From the NCBI RefSeq assembly GCF_015732285.1, contig NZ_WIQU01000014.1, positions 62,001 through 126,000 of the forward strand: DNA of 64,000 nucleotides, given 5' to 3'. Below, piece after piece: positions 47,569 through 56,696 of this stretch. This DNA comes from Pectinatus frisingensis. Its GTDB lineage: Bacteria; Bacillota; Negativicutes; Selenomonadales; Selenomonadaceae. Each line of letters opens with the position of its first letter. Position 1 is the stretch's first letter. Below the pieces are notes generated by a model. The model was not told the origin of the DNA. It made no database searches and worked only from the letters and a program-made list of their open reading frames with translations. The position numbers and the translations under genes were made by a program.

Positions 47569-48294
47569 ATGGACGTAAAATCTCGTTTATACAAACCTGG
47601 TGAAATATATCAGGTATCGACCATGACGGCACTATTAGACGGTGTCTATGATGGTGTTCTCAATTACGATCAGATAAAACAACATGGTAATTTTGGTATT
47701 GGTACTTTTTCTCACCTGGATGGTGAGTTAATTGGTTTCGATGGCAACTTTTATCGGTTGCGCGGTGGTTGTGCAGTTCCAATGGTATCACAGGACCGTA
47801 CGCCATTTTGTACCGTGACTTATTTTAATCCGCAAATTACCTATACAGTTGATAAACCAATGAATAAAATTACCTTCGAAAAATTATTGAAGAAACTTGT
47901 ACCAAGCGAAAATCTATTTTATGCTGTATGTATCGATGGTATCTTTAAGGAAGTAAATACCCGTACTGTCAGCTATCAGGAAAAATATATTCCGATGACT
48001 GAAGCAGTAAATTCACAACAGACAATCAATTTCAAAAATGTAAAAGGAAAAATTGTCGGATTCTGGACACCCTTCTATGCCCAGGGAATTGCCGTTTCTG
48101 GCTACCATTTTCATTTTATTGATGATGCTTTACAAAAAGGCGGTCATGTATTTGACTATACAGTAGATGACGTGAAAATTTCCATTGATCAAAAAACTCA
48201 TATGAATCTATATACACCTGATATAAAATCCTTTCTCAATGCAAAACTATCACGCAATGATTTAATGAATGAAATAAAAATTGCTGAAGGATAA
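47569..48294 (+). CDS. alsD: Alpha-acetolactate decarboxylase
   Basis: Converts 2-acetolactate to acetoin; 241 residues, the usual length. The zinc ligands are in GYHFHFIDDALQKGGHVFDY near residues 181-200, with the conserved GNFGIGTFSHLDGELIGFDGNFYRL at the front. Lies 31 bp after alsS with AAAGAGGTG before ATG 47569. Together they divert pyruvate to neutral acetoin, relieving acid stress. Confidence 0.96.
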   Translation: MDVKSRLYKPGEIYQVSTMTALLDGVYDGVLNYDQIKQHGNFGIGTFSHLDGELIGFDGNFYRLRGGCAVPMVSQDRTPFCTVTYFNPQITYTVDKPMNKITFEKLLKKLVPSENLFYAVCIDGIFKEVNTRTVSYQEKYIPMTEAVNSQQTINFKNVKGKIVGFWTPFYAQGIAVSGYHFHFIDDALQKGGHVFDYTVDDVKISIDQKTHMNLYTPDIKSFLNAKLSRNDLMNEIKIAEG

Positions 48295-48308
48295 CGCTGT
48301 AATAAATA

Positions 48309-48360
48309 AAAAAGACTGTCACACGCAACATATGAATATACCGCGTGTGACAGTCTTTTT
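48309..48360 (+). terminator. Terminator of alsSD with ends like the dispersed element
   Basis: A perfect 18-bp stem, AAAAAGACTGTCACACGC (48309-48326) with its complement at 48343-48360, around a 16-base loop, followed by T-rich sequence. The arm GACTGTCACAC is the same as the left end of dispersed copy A, so it may be an internally deleted relative. Confidence 0.85.
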
Positions 48361-48433
48361 GTTTGACAGCGGACAACAATAAGCCTATGCTTAAAATATG
48401 AAGATTAATATCAATTATTCAGGGGTGAATATT

Positions 48434-49204
48434 ATGAATATTGCTTTAATAAGTGGTGCATCCAGCGGTTTAGGATGTGAATTTGTCAAATTGCTTTCGC
48501 AAGAAGGTTCTCTTGACGCCATTTGGTGCATAGCCCGCTCTCAACCAAAATTGCTTGCTATGAAAAAATCACTGACCATGCCGTTGCAGTTGTTTTTTCT
48601 CGACCTTACCGACAAAAATTCTATTGATTCAATACAAACTGCCTTAAATAAAGAAAAACCCAATATCAAATGTTTGATCAACGCTGCCGGTATTGGTAAA
48701 ATTGGCAGCTATAATGACATTTCCCTATCAGATTGTTCAACTATCGTTGATTTAAACTGTCGGGCAGCAATGCTGCTCACTCAAGCTGCATTGCCCTTTA
48801 TGCATCCTCACAGCCATATACTTCAAATTTGTTCAACCGCAGCTTTCCAGCCACTTCCTTATTTCAATATTTATGCTGCAAGTAAAGTTTTTCTTTATTA
48901 TTACAGCCGGGCGTTACAAATTGAACTTACTACACGTCACATATCGGTCACAGCCGTATGTCCTTACTGGATAAAAGATACTAATTTTATTGACACTGCC
49001 CAAAAAACTGCCGACAATACTTATATAAAACGATTTATCTTTGCTTCACGCTGTCAAAAAATTGCGATTAAAGCTTTGCATGACGCTAAAAGAGATCACA
49101 GCGTTTCCACACCAGGTATTATTTGTACAATACATCATTTTATCGCCAAATTCATTCCTTTTAGTATAATGATGCATGGTTGGAACATTGTCAGGAAGTT
49201 ATAA
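48434..49204 (+). CDS. Short-chain dehydrogenase/reductase
   Basis: Classical SDR of 256 residues: cofactor motif GASSGLG near residue 8, NAAGIG near 83, and the catalytic YAASK near 149. A C-terminal stretch IICTIHHFIAKFIPFSIMMHGW is hydrophobic and may bind lipid or membrane. GGGGTGA precedes ATG 48434, which is preferred to ATG 48398. Substrate unknown; fatty-acyl or carbonyl reduction is possible. Confidence 0.87.
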   Translation: MNIALISGASSGLGCEFVKLLSQEGSLDAIWCIARSQPKLLAMKKSLTMPLQLFFLDLTDKNSIDSIQTALNKEKPNIKCLINAAGIGKIGSYNDISLSDCSTIVDLNCRAAMLLTQAALPFMHPHSHILQICSTAAFQPLPYFNIYAASKVFLYYYSRALQIELTTRHISVTAVCPYWIKDTNFIDTAQKTADNTYIKRFIFASRCQKIAIKALHDAKRDHSVSTPGIICTIHHFIAKFIPFSIMMHGWNIVRKL

Positions 49205-49660
49205 TCATTACAAAGCAAATTTATAATACCTTCCATATAATACAATACAAAAACGTTTAGTTCTACTTTAAAAAAATTTTAGATTCCAGACTGTATACCA
49301 TTATATGATAGATTTTTTATTAAAATACTCAACCACAGATTCAATAAATAATTAACATGGTTTATATCATTAAAAGTGTCAATTTTATAATGTTTATCGG
49401 TACAGCAATTTATTTTTTTAATATAATTAGTATATTTTATATTTTTTCTTATATTATTATGACTTTTTAGCAATTACGTTTAAAATATATGATAACCCCC
49501 TAGACAAAAGTATGCAGATATGCTAATATATGAACGTAAAGATGTTAACAAGGCAATGGAGCCATATGATTACCTAATTTCTACATGTATCATGAGGGAT
49601 TGGTTTATTCATGTGGTTTTTTTATTGCTTAAATTTTTAAAATTTAAAGGTGGTTTTCTT
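49205..49660 (+). promoter_or_regulatory. Long upstream region and leader of the glutamine synthetase gene
   Basis: TAGACA (49501-49506), 17 bases, TAATAT (49524-49529) form a candidate promoter. The roughly 125-base leader contains a possible stem CCATATGAT/ATCATGAGG and then a T7 run (about 49617), which might be a weak attenuator. The open frame from 49520 is not used, since AAAGGTGG at 49647-49653 sets the start at 49661. The first 250 bp show nothing I can support. Confidence 0.4.
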
Positions 49661-51547
49661 ATGGATGATTTACTTTTTGTTATCCCCGCTAATTCTAAAA
49701 AAGAGGACATTCTCAGCAAATTAAAAGAACACCCAGAAATCAAATTTGTTTCATTAGTTGGGATTGATTTGGCAGGTAATGATACCGATGAAAAAATTCC
49801 TGTACAAATTTTCCTGGACGACATAGATAAATTCTATGAAGGTTCAGCAGTCCAGACTGATGGTTCTTCGGTGGTATTGACTAATATCGCAACTTTGAAC
49901 AATGCTAAAGTTGATATGCCCATTGATCCATCTGTAAACTGGTTTATCGACTATAACATGGAAAACTTTGATGAAGAAGCAGAAAAACCAATCGGTACAT
50001 TGCGCATTCCGGCTTTTCTCATTCATGAAGGCAAACGTGTAGATTCACGCGCTGTACTAACTGATACTTTAGCATTTGCAAAAAAAGAAATTATGGCACT
50101 ATTTGCTGCTCATGATACTATATCCGGCCTTGAACATATCAAAGGCAGCGATGTTGAAGATATTATCTTCACTTCTGCAACTGAACTTGAATTTTGGGTC
50201 AAGACACCGCTTGAGGAAGCAGACATCCCTGAAATGAGCGCTTCTCAGGTCATGCAGGAACAATACTGGCAACGTACACGCGGTGCAGTTCGTTCAGCTT
50301 TGGAACAGACAATCCTCGCTATGCAATACTATGGTCTGGAACCAGAAATGGGACATAAGGAAGTCGGCGGCATGAAAGGCCAGATGGACTCCAACGGCAA
50401 CCTTAGCCATGTTTGCGAACAGATTGAAATTGACTGGAAATTTGCAAATGCCGTACAAGCAGCCGACAATGAATTATTAGTCCGTACATTAGCTAAAGAA
50501 GTATTCCGCGCCAATGGTCTGGAAGTAAATTTCAAAGCAAAACCAATGATTGGACTTGCCGGTAATGGTGAACACACTCATATCGGTATGGCTGCAAAAT
50601 TAAAAAGCGGTAAAGTTATCAATCTTTTCTCCCCTAAAGAAATGACAAAAGACTTTATGAGTTCTATCGGCTATGGTGCCATCATGGGCCTTTTGAAAAA
50701 CTATGAAGTAATAAATCCATTTGTATCATCCACCAATGATTCTTTAAATCGTTTAAAACCCGGTTTTGAAGCACCGGTCTGCATAGTCACCTCACTGGGG
50801 CACAATCCGGCTATTCCTTCACGTAACCGCACAATTTTAGCAGGCCTTGTACGTGACATCAACAGTCCGATGGCTACACGTTTTGAATTGCGTGCCTGCA
50901 ATCCTTATACTAACACTTATATTGCTTTGGCTGCTATTTACTCAGCCATCTTAGACGGCGTAAAATACGCTGTAAATAAAACCACTGATGCATTGCTCAC
51001 CGAATTGTCCAAAGAAGCAGGTGAAGCTGCCGGTTATTTAGAAAAAGATCGTGCTTATCGCAGTGAAGAAGATGTATTTGAAGACTACAGTCAAGAAGAA
51101 CGTGATCATTTATTCTCTGTTCCCCCTGCTACTGTCTGGGAAAATATGCAGGCTCTTAAAAATTATCCTGAAAAACGCTCTGTTGTCACTTCAGCCAATG
51201 CATTATGTGACCAGATTGTTGATGCTTTCGTTGCCGGTGAACTCGTTCGCTGGAAAACTGAACTCATCAGTCGTATAATTCCGGAAAACCGGGCAATTGT
51301 GAGTACCTGTAAGGAAATTGCCTCCAATTATGTAACTGACCAAGATGCTTATAACTGGAATAAAATCAATGACATCCGTTGTTATCTTGCCAAGGACAGC
51401 ATTGATGAAAAATCATTGTTTACCCTTTTGATCAAAGCATTAAATGAAAATGATTTTGCTACGGCTTCCGGTCTGCAAATTGAAATGTATGATAAAATGG
51501 AAGAATTAAAAGCACTTTATGCCGCTTACAAAATGAACATGATTTAA
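49661..51547 (+). CDS. glnA: Glutamine synthetase, enlarged GSI-like form
   Basis: ATP-dependent amidation of glutamate; 628 residues, well above the 440-470 of common GSI and below most GSIII (about 700). Catalytic pieces: SATELEFWVKTP near 175, EMGHKEVGGMKGQM near 229, GNGEHTHIGM near 302, NRTILAGLVRDINSPMATRFELRACNPYTNTYIALAAI near 385. The last 190 residues are a helical extension. It has lost the usual NxxHxN reading (GEHTHIG here). It could be a GS-family enzyme with a different acceptor. Single gene with bidirectional terminator. Confidence 0.85.
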   Translation: MDDLLFVIPANSKKEDILSKLKEHPEIKFVSLVGIDLAGNDTDEKIPVQIFLDDIDKFYEGSAVQTDGSSVVLTNIATLNNAKVDMPIDPSVNWFIDYNMENFDEEAEKPIGTLRIPAFLIHEGKRVDSRAVLTDTLAFAKKEIMALFAAHDTISGLEHIKGSDVEDIIFTSATELEFWVKTPLEEADIPEMSASQVMQEQYWQRTRGAVRSALEQTILAMQYYGLEPEMGHKEVGGMKGQMDSNGNLSHVCEQIEIDWKFANAVQAADNELLVRTLAKEVFRANGLEVNFKAKPMIGLAGNGEHTHIGMAAKLKSGKVINLFSPKEMTKDFMSSIGYGAIMGLLKNYEVINPFVSSTNDSLNRLKPGFEAPVCIVTSLGHNPAIPSRNRTILAGLVRDINSPMATRFELRACNPYTNTYIALAAIYSAILDGVKYAVNKTTDALLTELSKEAGEAAGYLEKDRAYRSEEDVFEDYSQEERDHLFSVPPATVWENMQALKNYPEKRSVVTSANALCDQIVDAFVAGELVRWKTELISRIIPENRAIVSTCKEIASNYVTDQDAYNWNKINDIRCYLAKDSIDEKSLFTLLIKALNENDFATASGLQIEMYDKMEELKALYAAYKMNMI

Positions 51548-51557
51548 TTTTATAAAT

Positions 51558-51605
51558 AAAAAAGACAAAAGCAACAGGATAAAACCTGTTACTTTTGTCT
51601 TTTTT
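51558..51605. terminator. Bidirectional terminator between glnA and hypE
   Basis: AAAAAAGACAAAAGCAACAGG (51558-51578) pairs with 51585-51605 apart from one mismatch, with A-run and T-run flanks. Both the glnA transcript (plus) and the hydrogenase operon (minus) end here. Confidence 0.85.
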
Positions 51606-51618
51606 ATTGAATTCAATC

Positions 51619-52626
51619 TCAGCATATTCTTGGTATTTGTTCGCCAGCCGGCATGTCAACAATTCTTATTCCACCGATAATTGTCCGCAGACCGACTTCT
51701 CCACAACTTTTATCATTGGTCGTTCCTATCATACAGGCATTTTTACCATATCTATTTTCATGCATAACCTGCAACACTGCAGCAGTATCTTTGGGGTTGA
51801 CAAAAACAATCATTTTCCCTTCATTAGCTAAATACAATGGATCAAATCCCAATATATCACAAAAGCCCTTAACTTCTTTCCTGACCGGGATTTTTTCTTC
51901 ATCAATTATAATCCCCACCCGCGCCTGTTCGGCTATTTCATTAAGCACTGCTGCTGCTCCGCCACGAGTAGCATCACGCATCACGGCGACTTGTGGGGCT
52001 GCTTGAAGTACTTCTTTCACTAATCCATTAAGCGGGGCACAATCACTCTTAATATTTTCCGGCAGTTCCAAACCATGCCTTACTGCCATTACTGACGCAG
52101 CATGATCTCCTAGATAGCCGCTGACTATTATATCCATATTCGGACGTACATTCTGCGGGGCAATATCACTGCCTTCAATTAATTCACCAACACCGGCTGT
52201 ATTAATAAAAATGCCATCACCACTGTTCTTATCAACTACCTTAGTATCACCAGTCACAATATATATTCCCGCTTCCTGAGCCGCTTCTCGCATTGTATTA
52301 ACAATAGTCTGCAAATCAGACAGAGGAAAACCCTCTTCAATTATCATACCGACCGACAAATAACGAGGTATTGCTCCGGTCATTGATAAATCATTGACCG
52401 TCCCGCAAATAGCTAACTTACCAATATTTCCGCCACGAAAAAATAGTGGTTTTACGACATACGAATCGGTTGTAAAAGCAATATTATTTTTTAACAAAAG
52501 CTTTGCCCCATCATGCATCTGGCGCAAATATTTATTATCAAATGCCGGCAGCATCATTTTTTCTACCAGTTCACGGCTCTTCAAACCGCCTGCACCATGT
52601 GCCATTGTAATAAAACTATCGTCCAT
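51619..52626 (-). CDS. hypE: Hydrogenase maturation protein HypE
   Basis: Dehydrates the carbamoyl group received from HypF to make the cyanide ligand of the NiFe site; 335 residues of the PurM/AIR synthase fold. MAHGAGGLKSRELVEKM at the front, GTVNDLSMTGAIPRYLS, MRDATRGGAAAVLNEIA, and GxRIVDMPAGEQIPRIC at the end with the C-terminal Cys (PRIC) that carries the thiocarboxamide. AAGGAAGG before ATG 52626 sets the start. Overlaps hypD by 11 bp. Confidence 0.96.
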   Translation of the reverse strand: MDDSFITMAHGAGGLKSRELVEKMMLPAFDNKYLRQMHDGAKLLLKNNIAFTTDSYVVKPLFFRGGNIGKLAICGTVNDLSMTGAIPRYLSVGMIIEEGFPLSDLQTIVNTMREAAQEAGIYIVTGDTKVVDKNSGDGIFINTAGVGELIEGSDIAPQNVRPNMDIIVSGYLGDHAASVMAVRHGLELPENIKSDCAPLNGLVKEVLQAAPQVAVMRDATRGGAAAVLNEIAEQARVGIIIDEEKIPVRKEVKGFCDILGFDPLYLANEGKMIVFVNPKDTAAVLQVMHENRYGKNACMIGTTNDKSCGEVGLRTIIGGIRIVDMPAGEQIPRIC

Positions 52627-53713
52627 AATGATACCTTCCTTGTCCATATTTATACCATGCATGACAAGTTCCTTCAACAGAAACCATACATGCACCGGCC
52701 GGTTTATCCGGAGTGCAGGTTTTTTTAAACAGCGGACACTGTGTCGGTTTTATCAACCCTTTTAATATTTCACCACAGCGACAAACCGGATTTTCTCGTG
52801 ATATTTCTTTTTCTACCGGTATTTGCTGCAAGGCATCATATTGAGCATACTTATCCTTAAGTATCATTCCTGATGCTTCTATTGTACCAAAACCGCGCCA
52901 CTTTGCCGGTACACTATCAAAAACTTCTTTGATAACTGACTGGGCCACGCGATTTCCTTCTGGTTTAACCACCTGTTTATACGCATTTTCTATTTGTATC
53001 TGTCCAGTATTGACCTGCCTTGCCAGCATATACACAGCCTGTAAAATATCCAACGCTTCAAAACCTGTCACAACAGCCGGTTTCCTATATTTATCAGCAA
53101 CAAAATCAAATGGTTTTTCTCCGGTTATTACACATACATGTCCGGGTAATAAAAATCCATCGACTTTTATCCGCGGGTCACTAAGCAGTGCATCAATAGG
53201 AGCATTCGTCCATTTATGTGATGATAGAATAAAAAAATTATTGATATGCTGTGCCATGGCTGTTTGTACTGTCACCGCCGTAAGTGGTGCCGTTGTTTCA
53301 AATCCCACTGCAAGAAATATGATTTGTTTTTGTGGATTTTCCTGAGATATTTGTAAAACGTCAAGCGGTGAATAAATTATCCGTACATCGGCTCCTTGTG
53401 CCTTAGCTTCATTTAAACTGGAACTAGTGCCTGGCACCTTTAACATATCACCAAAAGTTGCAATAATTGTATCTTTTCTTTTAGCATAAGCGATTGCCAT
53501 ATCCATATAATCATTAGGTGTCACACAAACAGGGCAGCCTGGACCACTAACAAGATCCACTTTTTCCGGCAGAAGCTGCCGTATCCCTGAACGAAAAATA
53601 GATACAGTATGTGTACCGCATACCTCCATGAAACGCACCGGTTTTTTTATCAGAGCATCTATTTGGTTAATAAAAAATGCCGCTGCCCTTCTACTTTCTT
53701 CAGGCATCATCAT
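52616..53713 (-). CDS. hypD: Hydrogenase maturation protein HypD
   Basis: FeS scaffold for assembly of Fe(CN)2CO; 365 residues. MEVCGTHTVSIFRSGIRQLLP, SGPGCPVCVTP, ATFGDMLKVPG, FLAVGFETTAP and GFLLPGHVCVITG are the family signatures. The C-terminal 4Fe-4S Cys set (CRCGEILKG, CPLFKKTC, GACMVSVEGTC) is complete. Next to hypC and hypE as usual. Overlaps hypC by 14 bp. Confidence 0.97.
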   Translation of the reverse strand: MMMPEESRRAAAFFINQIDALIKKPVRFMEVCGTHTVSIFRSGIRQLLPEKVDLVSGPGCPVCVTPNDYMDMAIAYAKRKDTIIATFGDMLKVPGTSSSLNEAKAQGADVRIIYSPLDVLQISQENPQKQIIFLAVGFETTAPLTAVTVQTAMAQHINNFFILSSHKWTNAPIDALLSDPRIKVDGFLLPGHVCVITGEKPFDFVADKYRKPAVVTGFEALDILQAVYMLARQVNTGQIQIENAYKQVVKPEGNRVAQSVIKEVFDSVPAKWRGFGTIEASGMILKDKYAQYDALQQIPVEKEISRENPVCRCGEILKGLIKPTQCPLFKKTCTPDKPAGACMVSVEGTCHAWYKYGQGRYHYGR

Positions 53714-53924
53714 TTTGCGCTGCCTCTTTCAATAATTGCATTGTTAGTTCAGCTTCTGCCTCATCAATTATCTGAATTGCAAATCCGGCATGCATTAATA
53801 CAAAATCTCCCTGATTTGCTTCCGGCAGCAACATCAGACTTATCTTGCGCCGTATTCCTTCAACCTCAACCGTCGCCATAGCATTATCTTTCTTCATGAT
53901 TTTTGCTGGAACAGCCAGACACAT
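53700..53924 (-). CDS. hypC: Hydrogenase maturation chaperone HypC
   Basis: 74 residues starting MCLAVPAKIMKK, with the essential Cys2 that holds the iron precursor, then VEGIRRKISLMLLPEANQGDFVLMHAGFAIQIID, the standard OB-fold core. Binds HypD and the hydrogenase large subunit precursor. Ends inside hypD and abuts hypF. Confidence 0.97.
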   Translation of the reverse strand: MCLAVPAKIMKKDNAMATVEVEGIRRKISLMLLPEANQGDFVLMHAGFAIQIIDEAEAELTMQLLKEAAQNDDA

Positions 53925-56212
53925 TAATATCGCCCCATTTCTTTAGTCCTGTTTTCATTAATAACTGCACAGGCAACAGCTGCCTGCCCAAATGATAAAC
54001 CACCATCATTAGTCGGAACTTTTCTATTTATATATACGGTGAATCTCTTCTGTAATGATTTTATTACTAAACTTGATAACGTAATATTTTGGAATACTCC
54101 GCCCGATAAAACCACCTTATTTATTCCGGTTTCCTCTTTAATTTTTTCTGCCATTTGTATAACGGCATCTGCCATTGTCATATGAAACGACATCGCTTTT
54201 TGAGGCAGAGTCATATTACTTAGCAGCATTGCGTCAAAAACTGGTAAAAAATCTATTTCATACTGATGATGCAAACTTATATCATACGGAAAAACAATGC
54301 CGTTACTATCGGCTGCAAGCTGCTCCAACTCAATAGCCGCCTGTCCTTCATAATTTATTTTACCTCTTATCCCCAATAATGCCGCAGCCGTATCAAATAA
54401 TCTGCCGGCACTTGAACTCAAGGGTGAATTAAATTGCTGTCTGGCAATCTGCACAACCGTTTGCCAGTTATCTGGAACCAGATTCCACAGACCACAGGAT
54501 ACGTTCACAGCAGTACTTCCATAAAGTTTGTCCATAATAAACGCTGCAATACGCCACGGTTCTTTTATAGCTGCAACTGCCCCGGGCAACGGTAAATAAG
54601 AAAAATGTGCAACACGTTCATAAGACAAACAATCACAAAGGAAAATTTCTCCTCCCCACAGTTTTCCATCATCTCCATAACCGGTACCATCAAGAGCAAT
54701 GCCAATAACCTTCTCCTTAATAGTGTTTTCCGCCAGTACAGATGCTATATGGGCATGATGATGTTGAACTTTTATCAATGGTAAATTCAGACTGCATGCA
54801 TATTTAGTGGAAAAATATTCCGGATGCAGATCGCAGACAGCAATTTGAGGCTTTACGGCAAAAATTTTCTCATAATGCGCTATTGCAGCTTTATAAGCAT
54901 TATTAGCCGCACTATTGGCCAAATTCCCTATATGATGACTCAAAAAAGCTTTATCCTCTTTCAACAAACAAAAAGTATTTTTTAGCTGACTGCCAACAGC
55001 TAAAACTGACAAATTATTTTTGTTAAAAGGAAATCTTAACGGTGTTGGAGCAAATCCTCTGCTGCGTCTTATATAGGAAGGTTTATTACCAATAATACGC
55101 AAGACAGAATCATCCACCCGCATATTAATCCGACGATTGTGCAACAAAAAATAATCGGCAATATTTTTTAGTCGGTCAACGGCATCATCATTTAAATAGG
55201 CTATCGGTTCCTCACTTATATTCGCACTAGTCATTACAAAAACATCCTCAGCCTGTAAAAGCAGGCAGTGTACAGGTGCATACGGCAGCATTACACCAAG
55301 ATATACATTATTTGGTGCGACAGACTCTGCCAGATCATATTTATTTCTTTTGCGCAATAATACAATTGGTGCTGCCGGGCTTTTCAACAATATTTCCTCA
55401 AGAGGATTTATTTCACAAATTTCCCTGACCATACTAATCGAACCGGCCATTACTGCCAAAGCTTTATCAAATCGATTTTTTCGCCTGCGCAATTTATATA
55501 CAGCAACCTCATTATAGGCATCACAAACAAGATGAAAACCGCCTATTCCCTTTATGGCAACTATTTTACCAGCCTTAATCAAATTATATGTTTTCTGCAA
55601 TAATGTCTCGTTATCACGCGTCAATAATTTCCCATTATTATTTAATAATTCATAGTGGGGACCGCAAACAGCACAGGCATTAGGTTGTGCATGAAAACGA
55701 CGATCCAGCGGATCCTCATATTCAGCCCGACAAGACTCACACATATTAAAAGGACTCATAGTAGTTTTGGCACGATCATAAGGAACATCCTCAACTATCG
55801 AAAAACGCGGTCCACAGTTAGTACAATTAATGAAGGGATAATGATACCGTCGATTGTCCTGATTTAACACTTCCTCACGGCATTGTGCACAAATAGCCAG
55901 ATCTGGTGAAATAAATACCTGTCTGTTTTTTGCCGGCGGACTTTTTTTTATCACGAAAGATTTTTCTTCCGCAACAAGCTTTTCTTCTTTCACAACCACT
56001 TCACTTACAAAAGCCGCCGGTGGTGGTGTATCATGAATTTTTTTCACCATTATCCGTAATATTTCATCTGTACCTTGTACTTCAAGAAAAACACCATCTT
56101 CATCATTAAAAACAAAACCTGTGACTGAACTTTCCTGTGCCAGCCGATACACAAAAGGTCTAAACCCAACTCCCTGCACTATTCCCCTAACTCGTATTGC
56201 CAGTCTTTTCAT
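53924..56212 (-). CDS. hypF: Carbamoyltransferase HypF
   Basis: Uses carbamoyl phosphate and ATP to carbamoylate HypE; about 762 residues. Domains: acylphosphatase (VRGIVQGVGFRPFVYRLA near 8), two zinc fingers (CAQCREEV...CTNCGPRF and CESCRAEY...CAVCGPHY, about 105-190), YrdC-like (IVAIKGIGGFHLVCDA), and Kae1-like (HHHAHIASVL, ALDGTGYGDDGKLWGGEIF, VVLSGGVFQN). The ATG at 56212 lies two bases after the hyaD stop; a TTG at 56230 would extend into hyaD. Confidence 0.95.
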   Translation of the reverse strand: MKRLAIRVRGIVQGVGFRPFVYRLAQESSVTGFVFNDEDGVFLEVQGTDEILRIMVKKIHDTPPPAAFVSEVVVKEEKLVAEEKSFVIKKSPPAKNRQVFISPDLAICAQCREEVLNQDNRRYHYPFINCTNCGPRFSIVEDVPYDRAKTTMSPFNMCESCRAEYEDPLDRRFHAQPNACAVCGPHYELLNNNGKLLTRDNETLLQKTYNLIKAGKIVAIKGIGGFHLVCDAYNEVAVYKLRRRKNRFDKALAVMAGSISMVREICEINPLEEILLKSPAAPIVLLRKRNKYDLAESVAPNNVYLGVMLPYAPVHCLLLQAEDVFVMTSANISEEPIAYLNDDAVDRLKNIADYFLLHNRRINMRVDDSVLRIIGNKPSYIRRSRGFAPTPLRFPFNKNNLSVLAVGSQLKNTFCLLKEDKAFLSHHIGNLANSAANNAYKAAIAHYEKIFAVKPQIAVCDLHPEYFSTKYACSLNLPLIKVQHHHAHIASVLAENTIKEKVIGIALDGTGYGDDGKLWGGEIFLCDCLSYERVAHFSYLPLPGAVAAIKEPWRIAAFIMDKLYGSTAVNVSCGLWNLVPDNWQTVVQIARQQFNSPLSSSAGRLFDTAAALLGIRGKINYEGQAAIELEQLAADSNGIVFPYDISLHHQYEIDFLPVFDAMLLSNMTLPQKAMSFHMTMADAVIQMAEKIKEETGINKVVLSGGVFQNITLSSLVIKSLQKRFTVYINRKVPTNDGGLSFGQAAVACAVINENRTKEMGRY

Positions 56213-56213
56213 A

Positions 56214-56696
56214 TCAGTCGACCGTGGCAATGGGCATTATCTGCCATTGTTTCAACAAATCAATGATTTTATTCACCGTAGATTCCATTTCATTTGCAAC
56301 AGCATTTGTCAGTTCCATGCCAAGTTCCACCACAGCCGGTTTTACCCCCATTACTATTATCTCCTGTACGGGATCTCCGGTAATTTTTAACGATGCCAGT
56401 AAATCGTTGATTCCCAGGTCATGTATTGATATTTTATTAGAAAAATATGTATTTACATCATTTCCCTTATAACAGAAAAAATCACCTGCCCTGCCATCTG
56501 CATTTATCGCATCGACAATGAGTAATTTTGTCGTACCTTCGATATAAGGCAATAAAACCATCCCCAAAGTTCCGCCGTCAATTATCTTAATATTTTCCGG
56601 CCAAACCATCTGCTGCAATCTTTCAATAACCCGCACGCCAAAGCCATCATCCTGCATAAGTATATTGCCAACACCCAGTATAGTTATTTTATCCAT
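56214..56696 (-). CDS. hyaD: Hydrogenase maturation endopeptidase HyaD/HybD
   Basis: Nickel-dependent protease that removes the C-terminal peptide of the large subunit; 160 residues. ILGVGNILMQDDGFGVRVIERL, DGGTLGMVLLP, LIVDAINADGRAGDFF with the metal-binding Glu/Asp, and the later conserved His in SIHDLGINDLL. Its substrate HyaB, with an 18-residue tail, is encoded in the same operon. Confidence 0.94.
   Translation of the reverse strand: MDKITILGVGNILMQDDGFGVRVIERLQQMVWPENIKIIDGGTLGMVLLPYIEGTTKLLIVDAINADGRAGDFFCYKGNDVNTYFSNKISIHDLGINDLLASLKITGDPVQEIIVMGVKPAVVELGMELTNAVANEMESTVNKIIDLLKQWQIMPIATVD

Noticed and set aside
49279-49473. Minus-strand open frame of 64 codons upstream of glnA.
   Set aside because: Very rich in Asn, Lys and Ile, no ribosome binding site, and consistent with chance in AT-rich DNA.
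49520-49660. N-terminal extension of the glutamine synthetase frame.
   Set aside because: The Shine-Dalgarno AAAGGTGG at 49647-49653 and family start favour ATG 49661; the extension is hydrophobic, low-complexity sequence.
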